Notes: a model not told the origin generated them from the sequence alone. DNA of 64,000 bases from Collybia mongolica (GCA_013420905.1 JAAXNY010000008.1:3162001-3226000); one strand, 5' to 3'; positions 1 to 10,565 are shown, numbered from the stretch's first letter. Numbers and translations: made by a program.

Positions 1-568
1 GGGTCATTATAAAAACAAGCACCTTGGACTGACAAGCTCATATTACCAAATGGTTAATCTGCATGCTTTATGCACATGACATGTAACCTTGAGGCCTTGT
101 ATTTGACTCTCCAAAATATTGCATTTTTGTGCATTAAATAAGCAATGGTAACTATGATTAAGTAAGCAATCTGGACAGTCTGCATGGACTTCATGAGGAG
201 TTGTTCCAAGCTGGGTCTGAGCATCCAAGTAACAGTGTGGATTTATGGACTTAGCTTTGACTTGACTCAGATGCAGACTGCTGATTAAGCAGGGCTCCCT
301 GCCAAACAGGGTCTGAGCTCAGACTGCAGACATCTGCATTTGTCAGTGTGGTCTGTGTGGCTCATGTGGCTCAGTGTAAAGTCCCCAGAGAAGCTACTAA
401 GTTGGTTGTATATTTGGAATATACAAATATGGATCTACATTTTCAAGTTGTTAATTTTTTCACACAGTCCATCTCTGAGAGTCTGAGTCCCCACTTTACC
501 AGCTGACTTGTTTTTAAGGAAAATGCCTAGATATATATTGTTACCTTTTATTGGTGGATATTTGTATA
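1..568. other. AT-rich non-coding flank of element A
   Basis: No open frame with recognisable protein features is seen on either strand. The stretch is AT-rich, unlike the GC-rich retroelement that follows. It continues on the far side of the element at 8249, because GGATC occurs at both junctions, so this was one continuous non-coding sequence before insertion. Confidence 0.5.
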
Positions 569-573
569 GGATC

Positions 574-1134
574 TGTAAGGGCAACTCCGCCGGGTTACTG
601 AGTTGTGCAGAGTCCGACGACGATTACCGAGTGACGGAGGTCGGGGTCGGGAATTCTAACTCGGAGCTGGTGGAGGGGATCCTAAGATGATGTATTCACT
701 TGTACGACATATGTACTACTCACCTGGTGGAGGGGATCCTAAGAGAATTCTCTAAGGGTCCTCCAGCCAGGTGTACAGGCTATATATGATGTTCCTACAT
801 TAACTACACGTTCCCGGGACGGTACGAGGGCACGCATTGTCGGTAAAGGATCACGTGGGCGCGCCGCAGTGATCCTGACAAGCCGCGCCCGCGTCCGCGT
901 TCGGAAACGTCTAATGAGAGTCGGTAAAGGGAGCGGGGTGGTAGCGAGTGTGGTGTGAGTGAGTGGGTGAGTCGGTTCGACTCGGGTTGTTGTCGGTAAC
1001 GACTTGTCGGTAAAGTAGTCGGTGACTACAGTCGGGAATGGGGATCGGGACTGGGGAGCGTTCCCGAACGTTCGTATGGTCGGGAATGTTGTCGGAAAAT
1101 GGAAAACGGAGTCGGTAAGGGTGTTCCCCTTACA
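574..1134 (-). repeat. 3' LTR of element A
   Basis: This 561-bp LTR matches 7683-8243 except for one base (position 915). It is the 3' LTR because the element reads leftward and the polypurine tract adjoins its inner edge. It contains the palindrome AGAGAATTCTCT at 742-753 and a repeated TGGTGGAGGGGATCCTAAGA unit. Confidence 0.95.
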
Positions 1135-1150
1135 TTACCCCCCCTCTAGG
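1135..1150 (-). other. Polypurine tract of element A
   Basis: The minus strand reads CCTAGAGGGGGGGTAA directly before the 3' LTR. This is the expected place and composition for the primer of plus-strand DNA synthesis. It overlaps the last codons of the chromodomain frame. Confidence 0.7.
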
Positions 1151-1572
1151 ATTGTGCGACCTCGCACAATGGTCGGAAAGGGATAGAATCGAATTGGGCA
1201 CGCGGGAGTCGCCGGGGCGCTTGAGGATTTGCCCTGTGGAACTCGCTGACCAGTTCATCTGCATGAACATTCTCGGCGGGTTCCCAGGAGTTGTGTTCGT
1301 ACCCGTACCCCTTCCAGGATACTAGGTAGTACAACTTTCCTCTGCTAACCCGACTATCCCGTATATCTCCCACTTCGTATTCCTCCTCTCCGTCCACTAA
1401 CACAGGCGGCGGGACGGTTGTCGGGCGTCTTCCGGGAATTGGGTCGGCGGGCGCGGGAAGTAGTTTCACCACATGGAACACCGGGTGGATGCGTGACATG
1501 GACCTTGGAAGTTTCAGTCAGTACGCGTGTGTACCTATCCGCTCTGTGATCGGGTAAGGTCCTACATAGCGG
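1146..1572 (-). pseudogene. Chromodomain C-terminus of element A pol, cut off from the rest
   Basis: This is the 3' end of pol. The chromodomain is visible as EEEYEVGDIRDSR, then YYLVSWKGYG, then NSWEPAENV, a module that in chromoviruses directs integration to marked chromatin. If the solo LTR at 1573-2788 and one GCGG copy are removed, the integrase frame that ends KLAHR runs on in phase as YVGPYPITERIG. The joined frame then meets TGA at 1518-1520, in AY*LKLP. The related element C has TYKLKLP here and the lost residue is inferred as arginine (CGA to TGA). After the stop, the frame stays open from the ATG at 1499 to its natural end at 1146. Left as it is, this piece has no promoter or start of its own. 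Confidence 0.85.
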
Positions 1573-2788
1573 TGAAAGGGGGCTCCTGGGCTATAAGTGC
1601 GCTGATGCTATGAAATGTAATCCCTTACACACACACACCAAACTTAACAATCAACACACGAACAGTAGGAATCGCCTGTTTTGAGTTCGGGTTCAAGTGC
1701 TTAGAAGCACTAAGCTTTGAATAGTACTAGCCAAAGCCCTTTTCAATGATCTCCCAACGGGTTTGATTCAGACAAAAGCTTCAACACAGGTTTATAAACC
1801 TGCTAGGTATATTTATAATATTTCTCGATCCAATAGACTGGGTACCAAGTGTACGTTCAATTATTAATGATCCCAAACGGATCTGTAAGTCCAAGCGACT
1901 TATCAAACAATACAGTGCCAAGTGCACTAAGGCCAAGTGCCTAGTAATTCCAACGGACAATACGGTACTAAGTTCCAAGTGAACTAAGTTTCTTTAATTC
2001 TGTGGTTCTCCAATCAATTCCAATCAAGACACGTTGAAGCAATCTGATCCTTAATTCGGGCACGCAATAGTGTTTTAACAAATGTGATTTGTGTACTCTA
2101 TAGTCGCGCGAAGTGGGGGCAAGATTCCTTACCTTCGCGCTACTCATCTACAGTCTATTTATAATGTACAAACTAAATATCATATGGAATTGTAAATTTT
2201 ACACGGAACCGCGCTCCCGCGCGCCAAGAATCTGTATTCAATACTGACGCGTCTACTACAACTTGGCGCGCGCGCCATGCGTGCCAATTATGTCGTTTAC
2301 TGGTTACTTATCAAATATTGAAAGAGCTGGCTAAACTCTTATCAAGTCCCGACCGCGCGCTCTGTTATTTAAAACAGCGCGGCACTGTCGTTTACTCCTC
2401 CTGATTGTCCCGGTTGCTATTCACGGGGTCCCGTCGCTTCCGGTAGTTAACACCAAGTACCCCTGACTAGGATCGGGTTGTGCAAGTCCCGAATTTACAA
2501 TTACTTCTCCTATTAATGATGATCCCCGGACTAATGATATCATACTACAACGGTTACTTATGAACTAAGACACCGAGGTTGTAACCGGGCATGGTGAATA
2601 GGACTAATAATAGACCGTACTCATAGTCCTCTGTACTGATAGTGTATTATCCATTAGACCAGTTCACTCTGATTAGCCGTCTCGGAGCTCGACTCTAATC
2701 CTTTATTACCGCTTACTTGGTTATTAGAAATGACACTAATAGCCTTACTTGTTGACTTTATAAGTGCAAACAATTTCGGGCCCTATCA
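1573..2788. repeat. Solo LTR, family B copy 1, inside element A pol
   Basis: This 1216-bp sequence begins TGAAAGGGGGCTCC and ends GGGCCCTATCA on the plus strand, flanked by GCGG at 1569-1572 and 2789-2792. Near-copies lie at 9352-10565 and, inverted, at 24208-25423. It carries no coding region, and no internal region of this family is present in the window, so I read it as a solo LTR left after recombination between the two LTRs of a full element. Its TG...CA ends and 4-bp duplication support this. Its end supplies the TGA that now closes the pol frame. It retains more CpG sites than copy 2. Confidence 0.9.
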
Positions 2789-5700
2789 GCGGTGGGCTAG
2801 TTTCCGCGTTGGCCGACTGATGGGAATGTCCGTTGAGTCTAGGTACATCAGATCACCGACCTGATATTCGGGCGTTGGTCGGTGTCGGCGATTGTAGTAC
2901 CGCGTCATATCTTCCTTGGCCTTGGCTAGTGCTGATCGTGCCTCCTCTAGTGCGGATTCCATCCGTTGCGTGAATTCCCCGACCGTCTCTAGTCGGGCGG
3001 GTTCCGTCTGAGGTTCGAATCCCATGCGCGGGTGTCTGCCAGTGTCTAGGAAGAAGGGCGTGTGCTGTGTGGAGGCGTGAACATGGTTGTTGTACTGGAA
3101 TTCGGCGAGCGGTAGGAGTTTGTTCCAGTTGTTCTGCCTCTCGCTTACGAACAGCCGCAGGTATTGCTCGAGTTCTTGGTTTACGCGCTCGGTTTGCCCG
3201 TCCATTTGTGGGTGGTAGGCGGTGGACGACGTCAGTTTAATCCCAAGTAGTCGGTAAAGTTCTTGCGTGAACTCTGCTACGAATTGCGGTCCTCGGTCGG
3301 ATACCACCGCGTTCGGTAGTCCATGGTGTTTCCAAACCTCCTTCAAGTACAGGCGGGCGGCTCCCAGTGCGGTAATGGTGGTGTGGGTGGGTATGAAGTG
3401 AGACCGCTTCGCCACCGACTCAACTACTACCATGACCGCGTCAAATCCTTCCGATTCGGGGAGTGCGCCGATGAAGTCCACGCTGATAGTCTCCCAGCGG
3501 GTGTTCGGGATTTCTAGCGGGTGTAACTCTCCGATCGGTAATTGACGCTGTATCTTCGTGCGGAGACATAGGTCGCACGTCCGACAGTACTGACCGATAT
3601 ACCGCGACATCTGAGGCCACCAGTAGTTGCGGGACACCAATTCCAACGTTTTCCATCTCCCCGCGTGTCCCGCCACTCGAGTGTCGTGGTGTTGTTCCAC
3701 AATGCGTCGGCGGAGGTCTGCGAAGTTAGGAACGTAAATCCGACCGCGGAAATACAGTACCTCTTGTTCCTCCCGCCACTCTGCACTGTGGACCGACTTG
3801 CCTTTTCCCTGTCGGAGTTTCTTCGCCGCCTCTGCTACCGAGTCCTCCAAATGTCCGCCTCGATTTCCGCGCCGAATGTCCTTCATCACGTCCTTTTCCT
3901 CACCTTCCGCCCTGATTCCTTCGAGTGCGCGTACCGTGAACAGCTCGGGTTTGAGGAGGACAATGTCCTTATTGTCTTCCGCTCCATCCGAATGGTCAGC
4001 GCGTCGCGAGAGAGCGTCGGGTTTACCCATACTCCTTCCGGGTTTGTGATGTAAGGAGAAGTCGAAGCGGGAGAGGTACAGAGACCAGCGGGCTTGTCGG
4101 CGGTTGAGTTTCTGGGCTGACCGAAAGTATTCTAAATTCTTGTGGTCAGTCCATACCTCGAATGGGTGTCGGGCTCCTTCTAGGAAGTGTCTCCATTCCT
4201 CCAATGCCCGAATGATAGCCAACATCTCCTTGTCGTGGATCTCGTAGTTCCGCTCGACCGCATTGAGACTTTTGGACATGAAGGCCACCGGATGCCACTT
4301 CTCGTCTTCCCGACTGAGTTGGGACAATACCGCGCCAGTTGCGAAATCCGACGAGTCGGCCTCGATGTGGTAAGGGCGGTCGTCGTCGGGGAACATCAAT
4401 ACCGGTCGGGATGCCACTCGTGCCTTCAACTCTTCAAACGCCGCTTGTTCCGCCTCGTCCCACTTCCACGCCGCGTCCTTCCGCGTCAGGTCAAAGAGTG
4501 GTCGGGCGTGGTGGGAGAAACCCTCTATGAAGCGCCGGTAGAAGTTAGTAAATCCTAGGAACGATTGTACTTCCTTCTTGTTGGTTGGCGCTGGCCAGTC
4601 CACTATACCGCTGACCTTGACGGGGTCCATTTCCGTCTTTCCTGCTGAGATGATAAGTCCCAGGTACTCGATCCGCTCTTGTTCGAACTCGCATTTGTCA
4701 AGTTTGAGGAATAACTTGTGTTCCCGACAACGTTTGAGGACTTCCCGAGTGACCCGTTGATGTTCCGCTCGGGTTTTTGTGTAGATGAGGATATCGTCAA
4801 TGTACACGCAGACTACACCGGCAGTGATGAGATCCTGAAAGATTTCGTTCATCATCGTTTGGAACGTAGCGGGTGAGTTTGTGAGTCCGAAGAACATTAC
4901 CAGGGGTTCGAACAATCCTCGATTTGTTCGGAATGCCGCCTTCCACTCGTCTCCTTCCTTAATCCGCACATTGTTGTAACCCCAGCGGACGTCCAGCTTG
5001 GTAAAGTACTTGGCCCCGCGCAGTTGGTTGATGAGCTCGGAAATCAGCGGAAGGGGGTATGCGTTCTTGATCGTCATTCCGTTCAGTACTCGGTAATCTT
5101 GAACGGGTCGGAGGGAGCCATCCTTCTTCTTGATGAAGAAGAATGGTGCGGCCATTGGGGATTTCGAGGGGCGGATGCGTCCCGACGACAGGTTCTCCTT
5201 GAGGAACTTGTCCAACTCTTCCTGTTCCGTGACCGACAAGGGGTAGACCTTGCACGATCGGGATTTGGCTTCGGGAATGAGTTCAATGGCGTGGTCCCAA
5301 GACCGCTTGTCGGGAAGTGCGTCGAAGGATGTTTTCGAGAACACGTCCTCGAATTCGTGTACGTAGGCGGGCGCTGTCTCGCGAAACGACTTGGCGGGTT
5401 GGGAGTTTCGATGGAAGGCTTCCACTAGCCTCTGGGATATGTTCGGGATTGCTCGACACATCTCTTCCGGTCCCTTTGTCTGCTTTTCCGCGTGGTTTGG
5501 GTCCCGTAGACTCACTGCAAAGATGCGGTCACCCTCTTCTAGGAGTTCGGAAAGCGGGTTTGGGTTTTCCGAGTCGGTATCTTCCTCTTCGTTGGTACCC
5601 GCGTTCGGGAAGAGTCCCGCTCGGCATGAATTGATTTGCGCTTCCATTTTCCGCTTCTCCCTAGTTTCTGCCTTGACTTCCTCAGTGCATACCCGACACT

Positions 5701-6268
5701 TGGCTGGACACCGACTGAGTTTCACCTCATTCGTTGTCCAGTCTATCTCCGGGTTATGCTCCTTGAGCCAGGTGTAACCTAGGATGAGGTTGTGCGTCCC
5801 GAGGTGTGTGACCGCGAAGGTGGTTCGTTCCGAATGACCTTTGTAGCGTAGAACCAGTTCCGCTATTTCACTGATAGAGCCCGCTTCGTTCGGAGTCCCG
5901 TCGACATTGTATACCGCGACTGGCCGCTGTAATTTCCGAGTTGCAATCCGGTGTTTCTCAATGTAATCCTTGTGGATGAACATCCCCGTTGCGCCCGAGT
6001 CCACTAATCCTGTCACTCCGAACGTTTCTCCCGTGTCTGTAGTTTGGAGCTCTACTTTTAAGTCTAGCGATCTGGCCCCTGGGATCGCTGCGACTGTGTA
6101 TTCCTTCGGAAGCCTGCGCTCCCAACGCGGAATCCGCGTTTTCCGACTTGTCGGGTTTGAGGGTACGACTTCGGTAGTAGGTTCAGACGGCGGGGGGCAA
6201 TCGTGTATTTCCTCCACATCTAAACAATGGTATCTACTACCGCTCGTCAGCGGGGGCGTACTGTTCAC
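2786..6268 (-). CDS. Pol polyprotein of element A (protease, RT, RNase H, integrase), 3' end displaced
   Basis: Domains in order: aspartic protease with DSGATG near residue 90; reverse transcriptase at about 350-530 with LDVRWGYNN, FGLTNSPATFQ and catalytic YIDD; RNase H at about 620-740 with EADSSDFATGAV and TDHKNLEYF; integrase at about 850-1130 with an HHCC zinc motif (HHDTRVAGHAG...CRTCDLC) and the DDE residues in SVDFIG, SDRGPQF and the E of DGQTERVN. The frame has no ATG at its head; the first in-phase start-like codon is GTG overlapping the gag stop. The pol frame is open upstream to 6436, so about 170 nt overlap gag in the -1 frame and expression by -1 frameshifting is likely. The frame ends in the inserted solo LTR, so the chromodomain is lost. 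All catalytic residues checked are intact. Confidence 0.9.
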   Translation of the reverse strand: MNSTPPLTSGSRYHCLDVEEIHDCPPPSEPTTEVVPSNPTSRKTRIPRWERRLPKEYTVAAIPGARSLDLKVELQTTDTGETFGVTGLVDSGATGMFIHKDYIEKHRIATRKLQRPVAVYNVDGTPNEAGSISEIAELVLRYKGHSERTTFAVTHLGTHNLILGYTWLKEHNPEIDWTTNEVKLSRCPAKCRVCTEEVKAETREKRKMEAQINSCRAGLFPNAGTNEEEDTDSENPNPLSELLEEGDRIFAVSLRDPNHAEKQTKGPEEMCRAIPNISQRLVEAFHRNSQPAKSFRETAPAYVHEFEDVFSKTSFDALPDKRSWDHAIELIPEAKSRSCKVYPLSVTEQEELDKFLKENLSSGRIRPSKSPMAAPFFFIKKKDGSLRPVQDYRVLNGMTIKNAYPLPLISELINQLRGAKYFTKLDVRWGYNNVRIKEGDEWKAAFRTNRGLFEPLVMFFGLTNSPATFQTMMNEIFQDLITAGVVCVYIDDILIYTKTRAEHQRVTREVLKRCREHKLFLKLDKCEFEQERIEYLGLIISAGKTEMDPVKVSGIVDWPAPTNKKEVQSFLGFTNFYRRFIEGFSHHARPLFDLTRKDAAWKWDEAEQAAFEELKARVASRPVLMFPDDDRPYHIEADSSDFATGAVLSQLSREDEKWHPVAFMSKSLNAVERNYEIHDKEMLAIIRALEEWRHFLEGARHPFEVWTDHKNLEYFRSAQKLNRRQARWSLYLSRFDFSLHHKPGRSMGKPDALSRRADHSDGAEDNKDIVLLKPELFTVRALEGIRAEGEEKDVMKDIRRGNRGGHLEDSVAEAAKKLRQGKGKSVHSAEWREEQEVLYFRGRIYVPNFADLRRRIVEQHHDTRVAGHAGRWKTLELVSRNYWWPQMSRYIGQYCRTCDLCLRTKIQRQLPIGELHPLEIPNTRWETISVDFIGALPESEGFDAVMVVVESVAKRSHFIPTHTTITALGAARLYLKEVWKHHGLPNAVVSDRGPQFVAEFTQELYRLLGIKLTSSTAYHPQMDGQTERVNQELEQYLRLFVSERQNNWNKLLPLAEFQYNNHVHASTQHTPFFLDTGRHPRMGFEPQTEPARLETVGEFTQRMESALEEARSALAKAKEDMTRYYNRRHRPTPEYQVGDLMYLDSTDIPISRPTRKLAHR

Positions 6269-7530
6269 CCGCTGCGAGTCGGAAAATCCTCTGCCTCCTC
6301 TTCCGCTTCCTCTACTTGAGTTTCCGCTTCCTCCTCCTGTGTTGGGACCAGTCGGGTTTGGGCGATGTGCACGTCTAGGTCCACCAAGGCCTGCTGGACA
6401 AACTCCTCTTTCTCATCCCGCGTCATGAACCTTGTGTCAAAGCCTTGGGGGCAATCCCGTCGTAGGTGTCCTTGTCCTCCGCAGCGGAAGCAGAGAACAG
6501 GCTTTGCCCGCGTTCGGCTCGCGTCTATGTCCATCGGAATCCCTGGATGAAGGGGGGCGGCAGCGGCGGGATTGGTTCGTGGCGGCGTAATTGTGAGAGG
6601 CGTCACACGGGGCGCAGGTTTGGTCGGTAACCTTGCCATGGAAAGACCCGAGTACGTAGGGGCTGGATTGCGAGTGTTCCGCGTACTCATGAACGCTTCG
6701 TTGTCCAGGCGGTTGTCGTCGCAGCACATCGCAGCGGCGTACCATGCGTCGGGGTCATTCTCCCCGGGTCTTCCATGCGTCATCATCGCTATCTGGGACT
6801 GGATAGCAGGGTTGAGGCCCTTCCGATACTTGACCATGATGGTGAGGCCTTCCTTGTATCCCGACTTGTCCACCAGGTCGCGGAATTCGTCGGTATACTC
6901 GTCTACCGTTCGGTTCCCTTGATGATACAACGCGGTTTCTAATCGCGTCATGGCCTTCTGCGCCTCCCCTTGGACATGGAAGTTGGCGGCGAAATCCGCC
7001 TTGAAGGTGTCCCAGGCCAGATATTTCGGTTGGCCCGTGGATTCCTCGTGCCTCAGCGCTCGGTCGGCGAAGTAGTAGGCCCTTCCTGTCTGCATGAACG
7101 TGAACGCCCATCGGATTCCCGCTAGTTGGTCTTCGAACTGGTGCGGTACCAGTTTGATGTAAAGCTCGCACGCTTGAATAAATGCGCGGCCTTTGGTTCG
7201 AGATCCGTCAAAGGTTGGGGGTAGTGCGGGTCGGAGAGAGGAAGGTTTGAGTCGGGTTTCCGCCTGAAAGGCGGGAACGGTGTTGGAGGGAGTGGGGGAA
7301 GGTGTCGCTTGGGCCCGTGCGGTCGGGTTCGGGGGTGGTGCTACATTCGGTTGTTGTGGTTGGGGTGCGGCCTCAGGCGGCGGTGTAGCTGCGGGTGCAG
7401 GTCCCAGACGATCCATCAACATTTGAAAGTTGCGGTTGAGGTTTGCGAAGTCCTCCGACTGTTTGTGCATAGCCTCCTGCATGCGTCCGAGTTCCTCTTC
7501 TAACGCTCGGAAGCGGTCGGGTTCGGACAT
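6265..7530 (-). CDS. Gag capsid/nucleocapsid protein of element A
   Basis: Gag forms the particle that packages the retrotransposon RNA. The frame is open from about 7650, but its first ATG is at 7530 (MSEPDRFRALEEEL), giving 421 residues. The N-terminus is charged and likely coiled-coil (ALEEELGRMQEAMHK), followed by a Pro/Ala-rich linker, the retrotransposon gag domain (FIQACELYIKLVP...FADRALRHEE...TVDEYTDEFRDLVDKSG) and one CCHC zinc knuckle, CFRCGGQGHLRRDC, near the C-terminus. The acidic tail (EEEAETQVEEAEEEAED) overlaps the start of the pol frame. No nonsense codon is present, unlike pol. An upstream non-ATG start cannot be excluded, since the 40 preceding codons are open. Confidence 0.88.
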   Translation of the reverse strand: MSEPDRFRALEEELGRMQEAMHKQSEDFANLNRNFQMLMDRLGPAPAATPPPEAAPQPQQPNVAPPPNPTARAQATPSPTPSNTVPAFQAETRLKPSSLRPALPPTFDGSRTKGRAFIQACELYIKLVPHQFEDQLAGIRWAFTFMQTGRAYYFADRALRHEESTGQPKYLAWDTFKADFAANFHVQGEAQKAMTRLETALYHQGNRTVDEYTDEFRDLVDKSGYKEGLTIMVKYRKGLNPAIQSQIAMMTHGRPGENDPDAWYAAAMCCDDNRLDNEAFMSTRNTRNPAPTYSGLSMARLPTKPAPRVTPLTITPPRTNPAAAAPLHPGIPMDIDASRTRAKPVLCFRCGGQGHLRRDCPQGFDTRFMTRDEKEEFVQQALVDLDVHIAQTRLVPTQEEEAETQVEEAEEEAEDFPTRSG

Positions 7531-7664
7531 CCTGTCGGGCGGATTGCAGTTGGTATGTTTGTTGGGTGAGGGGGAGAATTGTGCGGAACGGGTGCGGGGT
7601 CGTTTCGGCGGTGTACCTTCGCTGAATTCTTCCGCGCGTCGTTTGCGCAATCTACGGCCTCTCT

Positions 7665-7682
7665 CTGGGGAGAGAATTCTAA
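7665..7682 (-). other. Primer-binding region of element A, candidate self-priming
   Basis: On the element strand TTAGAATTCTCTCCCC follows the 5' LTR directly. It does not start with TGG, the usual complement of a mature tRNA 3' end. Ten bases (AGAATTCTCT) can pair with AGAGAATTCT in the palindrome of the LTR (7851-7862). This resembles self-priming known from Tf1 and related elements. A tRNA-fragment primer is the alternative. Confidence 0.45.
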
Positions 7683-8243
7683 TGTAAGGGCAACTCCGCC
7701 GGGTTACTGAGTTGTGCAGAGTCCGACGACGATTACCGAGTGACGGAGGTCGGGGTCGGGAATTCTAACTCGGAGCTGGTGGAGGGGATCCTAAGATGAT
7801 GTATTCACTTGTACGACATATGTACTACTCACCTGGTGGAGGGGATCCTAAGAGAATTCTCTAAGGGTCCTCCAGCCAGGTGTACAGGCTATATATGATG
7901 TTCCTACATTAACTACACGTTCCCGGGACGGTACGAGGGCACGCATTGTCGGTAAAGGATCACGTGGGCGCGCCGCAGTGATCCTGACAAGCCGCGCCCG
8001 CGTCCGCGTTCGGAAACGTCTAACGAGAGTCGGTAAAGGGAGCGGGGTGGTAGCGAGTGTGGTGTGAGTGAGTGGGTGAGTCGGTTCGACTCGGGTTGTT
8101 GTCGGTAACGACTTGTCGGTAAAGTAGTCGGTGACTACAGTCGGGAATGGGGATCGGGACTGGGGAGCGTTCCCGAACGTTCGTATGGTCGGGAATGTTG
8201 TCGGAAAATGGAAAACGGAGTCGGTAAGGGTGTTCCCCTTACA
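7683..8243 (-). repeat. 5' LTR of element A
   Basis: This is the 561-bp partner of 574-1134, with TGTAAGGG and CCCTTACA ends and GGATC on its outer side. It should carry the promoter for the leftward transcript. Confidence 0.95.
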
Positions 8244-8248
8244 GGATC

Positions 8249-9003
8249 TATAAACACCAACTTCTATTGGCAATTCATATGCAGTTGCTTATATCATACA
8301 CCATGGATATGGGTGAAGTTGTAAGGGGATCACTTGTTTGTCCACATCTAGCCATCAGAATCACTATTGCACAGCTTGCATAGCCTCACTGTTATATCTA
8401 TTATTCTGACACACACTGCTTTAACCCCTTGACAGATAGTAGTTTACTCTGGACTAACATATCACAGATGTATTGTTGCATCAGTAAAGTTACTGATATC
8501 AGATTCTGTTGTTATTTGAGACATAGTTACATATACTATATATAAGGTGCCCCTTCCTCTCCATGGAAGGGCACCTTTGCAATAGACTTGGGCTGGGTTC
8601 TCTACTCATAATCATGCCTCTAGTGCTCTATGCTCATACCTTCCCTGTATGGTTGTTCATACTGTGTATACTGCTCCCTGTCTGAGCCTCTTGGCAACAT
8701 GACCCCTTACAGAAGTGCAACAAGTATTTTGCAAGCTCAAATGTGTGGTCATATTACATCTTCATGTTGTGTATCCATCAGGCCTTCCATGATGTCAAGC
8801 TACTCCCTGTACCCTACAATCTAACTCTAGGACAATGCCTGACAAGTGTTCCAGAACCAAACTTATCAACAACAAAAAGTAATATAAAGTTGAAGAGATT
8901 CTGGATAGCTAATTCTATTGCAACAACCTGGTTCTAGAAATATAAAGAAAAGTTAATCAAAAAAAAACATAAGGACTCGTATCTGCCAGTAATGGCCCTC
9001 TAC
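8249..9003. other. Non-coding AT-rich stretch
   Basis: This continues the host sequence interrupted by element A. Short open frames exist, but none has domain features, good codon structure or intron signals. I see no gene here. Confidence 0.45.
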
Positions 9004-9125
9004 CTCAAGTTAACAATATTCAACATACCCTTTTGAGTGAGTTAGTAACTAACATGTTACTAACATGTTACTAACCTGTTAGAAACTACAATATTAATAA
9101 ATAAGGGGTTTCTTCCAGAACCCTA
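9004..9125. mobile_element. Terminal part of a TA-flanked element related to 49067-49785
   Basis: Read on the minus strand, this begins TTAGGGTTCTGGAAGAAACC, then has repeated GTTAGTAACATG units. The same order is found for about 115 bp at 49066-49180. Only this end is clearly recognisable; I did not find the partner end nearby, so the copy may be partial. Function is unknown. Confidence 0.5.
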
Positions 9126-9351
9126 ATGATCTTTTGCCATCTTGTCGGAAATTTATTTTGCCCTTGTAAGGTGTGTGAATTACAATCAGATCATGATTGC
9201 CTTACAAGTGTGAGATGTTGGTTGCAAGCACATCATTTTGCTTGTTATCTAATTGTGAGAATGCAGAGATCACTACTTTGATGGGGGGATTGACACCACT
9301 TGAACTACTCAATAACTTCATCCCACTTTGCAATGTCACACACACTACTGG

Positions 9352-10565
9352 TGAAAGGGGGCTCCTGGGCTATAAGTGTGCTGATGCTATGAAATGTAAT
9401 CTCTTACACACACACACCAAACCTAACAATCAACACACAAACAGTAGGAATCGCCTGTTTTGAGTTCGGGTTCAAGTGCTTAGAAGCACTAAGCTTTGAA
9501 TATTACTAGTCAAGGCTCTTTCCAATGATCTCTCAACGGGTTTGATTCAGACAAAGCTTCAACACAAGTTTAAAGCTTGCTAGGTATATTTATAATATCT
9601 CTCAATCCAATAGACTGAGTACCAAGTGTATGTTCAATTATTAATGATCCCAAGTGGATCTATAAGCCCAAGCAACTTATTAAACAAACAGTGCCAAGTG
9701 CACTAAGGCCAAGCGCCCAGTAATTCCAATGGACAATGCGGTACTAAGTTCCAAGTGAACTAAGACTCTTCAATTCTGTGATCTCTTCAAACAATTCCAA
9801 TCAAGACAACTTTGAAGCAATCTGAGCCTTAATTTGGGCATGCAATAGTGTTTTAACAAATGTGATTTGTATACTCTATAGTAGCGCGAAGTGGGGGCAA
9901 GATTCCTTACCTTTGCGCTACTCATCTACAGTCTATTTATAGTGTACAAACTAAATATCATATGGAATTGTAAATTTTATATGGAACTGCGCTCCCCCGC
10001 GCCAAGGATCCATATTTAATGCTGACGCGTCCTCTATGACTTGGCGCGCACACCATACATGCCAATTATGTCGTTACTGGTTACTTATCAAATATTGAAA
10101 GAGCTGGTTAAACTCTTATCAAGTCCCAACCGTGCGCTTTGTTATTTAAAACAGCGCGGCACTGTCATTTACTTCTCCTGATCGTCCCGGTTGTTATTCA
10201 CAGTGTCCTGTCTCTTCCAGTAGTTAACACCAAGTGCCCCTGACTAGGATCGGGTTGTGCAAGTCCCAAATTTACAATTACTTCTCCTATTAATGATGTA
10301 ACCTGGACTAATGATATCATACTACAACGGTTACTTATGAATTAAGATACCGAGGTTGTAACCGGGCATGGTGAATAGGACTAATAATAGACCGTACTCA
10401 TAGTCCTCTGTACTAATAGTGTATTATCCATTAGACTAGTTCACTCTGATTAGCCATCTTGGAGCTCGATTCTAATCCTTTATTACCGTTTACTTGGTTA
10501 TTAGAAATGATACTAATAGCCTTACTTGTTGACTTTATAAGTGCAAACAATTTCGGGCCCTATCA
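9352..10565. repeat. Solo LTR, family B copy 2, CpG-depleted
   Basis: This 1214-bp copy of the LTR at 1573-2788 has the same orientation and TG...CA ends, flanked by CTGG (9348-9351) and CCGG (10566-10569), a 4-bp duplication with one C/T difference. Compared with copy 1, many CpG sites read TpG or CpA here, for example AAGTGCGCTG against AAGTGTGCTG. It carries no coding region. Confidence 0.88.

Larger units (their letters stand above)
569..8248 (-). mobile_element. Ty3/gypsy chromovirus, element A, with GGATC target duplication
   Basis: This is an LTR retrotransposon read on the minus strand. Its two 561-bp LTRs (574-1134 and 7683-8243) start TGTAAGGG and end CCCTTACA, and are flanked by GGATC at 569-573 and 8244-8248. 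I see one difference between the LTRs (T at 915, C at 8024), so the insertion is recent. The internal order is gag, then pol with protease, reverse transcriptase, RNase H and integrase, then a chromodomain; this order defines the chromovirus branch of Ty3/gypsy. A 1216-bp solo LTR of another family (1573-2788) separates the integrase from the chromodomain. A TGA codon at 1518-1520 is a second lesion in pol. Without these two breaks the element would look complete. Confidence 0.95.

Noticed and set aside
508..690. Short plus-strand frame at the left edge of element A
   Set aside because: It runs from host DNA into the LTR across the insertion junction.
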